Below are positions 63,153-64,000 of a stretch of DNA of 64,000 bases, piece after piece. Origin of the DNA: Saccharopolyspora soli. Lineage in GTDB: Bacteria > Actinomycetota > Actinomycetes > Mycobacteriales > Pseudonocardiaceae. The stretch is from NCBI RefSeq assembly GCF_022678645.1, contig NZ_JALBWV010000002.1:186001-250000 (forward strand), written 5' to 3'. The notes under the pieces were generated by a model, which saw nothing but the letters and a program-made list of their open reading frames with translations, did no database searches and was not told where the DNA came from. The translations under genes were made by a program, and so were the position numbers. How positions within the stretch are numbered: the stretch's first letter is position 1; every line of letters begins with the position of its first letter.

Positions 63153-63412
63153 CAGATCTCTCCTTCTTGCTCGGTGAACAGTGCTTTCTGGTTTTTGCTG
63201 GTGTGGAGCTCTTCGGCGAGCGCGAGAACGGCCGTGCTGCCCTCAATCAGTTCGCGGAACTCGGTGAGGCTCATCAGGCAGGCAGCGCCGGGCTTGTCGT
63301 CATCGCATGGCCACGTGATGGACACCCCGATGCCGTCCGCAGTTGGGTGCAGCGAGACGATCGCCTGCGGTGCACCGGCGTAGAAGAATCGAGTCGGTGG
63401 AATAGACAACAT
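63152..63412 (-). CDS. Hypothetical AICE protein (86 residues)
   Basis: I recognise no family. The protein has a beta-rich front (FFYAGAPQAIVSLHPTADGI and GVSITWPCDDDK), then an acidic helical part. Its position between the FtsK/TraB gene and the small membrane protein suggests a role in transfer or its control. The ATG at 63412 is preceded by a purine-rich GAAAGG ribosome site. Confidence 0.65.
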   Translation of the reverse strand: MLSIPPTRFFYAGAPQAIVSLHPTADGIGVSITWPCDDDKPGAACLMSLTEFRELIEGSTAVLALAEELHTSKNQKALFTEQEGEI

Positions 63413-63439
63413 GCCGTTTCCTTTCTGTCGTAACGGTTT

Positions 63440-64000
63440 TCAGGCAACTTCTTCGTCGTCTTCGTCGCGGCGGAACTGGACCACGTTGGACTCGTCCACC
63501 GGCCCTGGCGTGCAGGTCTGGACGAGTTCGGTGATGTCCTCATCGGAGACGAATCCGGCCCGCACGCGGGTGGGGCGGCGGGAGTGCTGATCCATGCGGA
63601 ACCCGATACCCGCGTGGTCCTCATCAGCCGGGATCTCGTCCGCCAGGGCGCCGCGCAGCCGGGCACCGTCGCCCATCGCCATATCGACGTGGTTTTCGGC
63701 GGTGGTGCGCAGGAGAATCCGGCGGGTGAACAGGTCCCGGATGGGGACGATGTCCTTGGTCGGCTCCTGCACGTAGGCGCAGACGGCGAAGCCGGGGGCG
63801 CGGCCTTGGGTCATGGTCTCGGCCAGCAGCTTGATCGCTGCGCGGGTGGTGCTGGAGTCACCGAGGGCGGTCATCATGGCCAGCTCATCGATCATCAGCA
63901 CCCGGAACGGGGTTTCCTGGCTGACCTGGAATTTCCGCATCCCGCGTTCGGCCAGGTGCTGTTGGGTGGCCTTCATGTCGTCGCGGAACGCCTCGATCAC
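63440..64000 (-). CDS. FtsK/SpoIIIE-type DNA translocase (TraB-like), C-terminal part
   Basis: At least 186 residues of the C-terminal half lie in the window. They carry Walker B FRVLMIDELAMM, an AETMTQGRAPGFAVCAYVQE segment typical of FtsK-like conjugation ATPases, and the ILLRTTAENHVDMAMGDGAR region. The upstream part with Walker A lies beyond base 64000, so the GTG at the edge is not a real start. In AICEs this single protein moves double-stranded DNA between mycelia. The C-terminal tail is acidic. Confidence 0.88.
   Translation of the reverse strand: MIEAFRDDMKATQQHLAERGMRKFQVSQETPFRVLMIDELAMMTALGDSSTTRAAIKLLAETMTQGRAPGFAVCAYVQEPTKDIVPIRDLFTRRILLRTTAENHVDMAMGDGARLRGALADEIPADEDHAGIGFRMDQHSRRPTRVRAGFVSDEDITELVQTCTPGPVDESNVVQFRRDEDDEEVA

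Larger units (their letters stand above)
59034..64000. mobile_element. Actinomycete integrative and conjugative element (pSAM2-like), left part
   Basis: The gene order on the minus strand is FtsK/TraB-like, two small genes, DUF2637, rep, xis, int, which is the standard AICE backbone. xis and rep overlap, and int follows xis directly. The element enters just after nadD and runs beyond the window end. No tRNA or tRNA fragment was found at this edge. The far attachment site, the KorA-type regulator and further spread genes are expected outside the window. Confidence 0.85.

Overview
The window is chromosomal DNA of a high-GC Gram-positive actinomycete. Third codon positions are overwhelmingly G or C, and GTG and TTG starts are common. 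It carries tig-clpP1-clpP2-clpX, folC-DUF4233, an Emb-type arabinosyltransferase, an RNase E with the actinobacterial N-terminal extension, Scr1/DUF397 regulators and a pSAM2-like integrative element. Together these suggest the Pseudonocardiaceae, probably Saccharopolyspora or a close relative; the genus is an inference from gene content.

Layout. 1-2.3 kb: the start of a drug-exporter gene, a cluster of small hairpin repeats, and divergent tRNA-Gly and tRNA-Pro genes. 2.3-8.2 kb: a sucrase/ferredoxin-like protein, then the protein quality-control block tig, clpP1, clpP2, clpX. 8.2-16.2 kb: hydrolases, fdhD divergent from an oxalate/formate-type antiporter with its 35-residue partner, and a LysR regulator divergent from two short-chain dehydrogenases. 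16.5-22.2 kb: valS, a methyltransferase/MerR pair, folC and its DUF4233 partner. 22.3-27.7 kb: an apparent insert (VapBC, LysR/EamA exporter, zinc alcohol dehydrogenase, PhoD) before ndk. 28.1-36.4 kb: ndk, an acetyltransferase, the TIGR03960/TIGR03936 radical-SAM pair, RNase E and an alpha/alpha-toroid protein. 36.5-43.3 kb: an AraC regulator and a cell-envelope glycosylation cluster (Emb, GtrB-like GT2, GT-C membrane protein). 43.7-47.0 kb: rplU-rpmA-obg-proB. 47.1-52.3 kb: an accessory island (MazEF-like pair, MHS transporter, zinc-finger/Scr1/DUF397 set, broken tnpB element, DUF885 remnant). 52.3-59.0 kb: recQ, proA, tetR, cytochrome P450, ferredoxin, nadD. 59.03-64.0 kb: the left part of an actinomycete integrative and conjugative element (int, xis, rep, DUF2637/Spd-like genes, FtsK/TraB), cut by the window end.

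How the parts work together. The core genes cover folding and proteolysis (trigger factor, ClpXP1P2), translation (ValRS, L21, L27, Obg, tRNAs), RNA decay (RNase E), folate and NAD synthesis (FolC, NadD), nucleotide balance (Ndk) and proline synthesis (ProB, ProA). Accessory cassettes sit in the joints between them: between DUF4233 and ndk, between proB and proA, and after nadD.

The most unusual signal is a dispersed intergenic element of about 200-225 bp, present in four copies (6.4, 16.2, 27.7 and 57.7 kb) plus a fragment. It folds into a long nested hairpin followed by a second hairpin, and its main stem shows compensatory base changes between copies. One copy lies inside the P450-ferredoxin unit. 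Other notable signals are a structured rplU leader, many genes with a -10 hexamer 6-8 nt before the start codon (likely leaderless mRNAs), near-perfect operators for the MerR and TetR regulators, and the integrative element sitting beside nadD with no tRNA visible.
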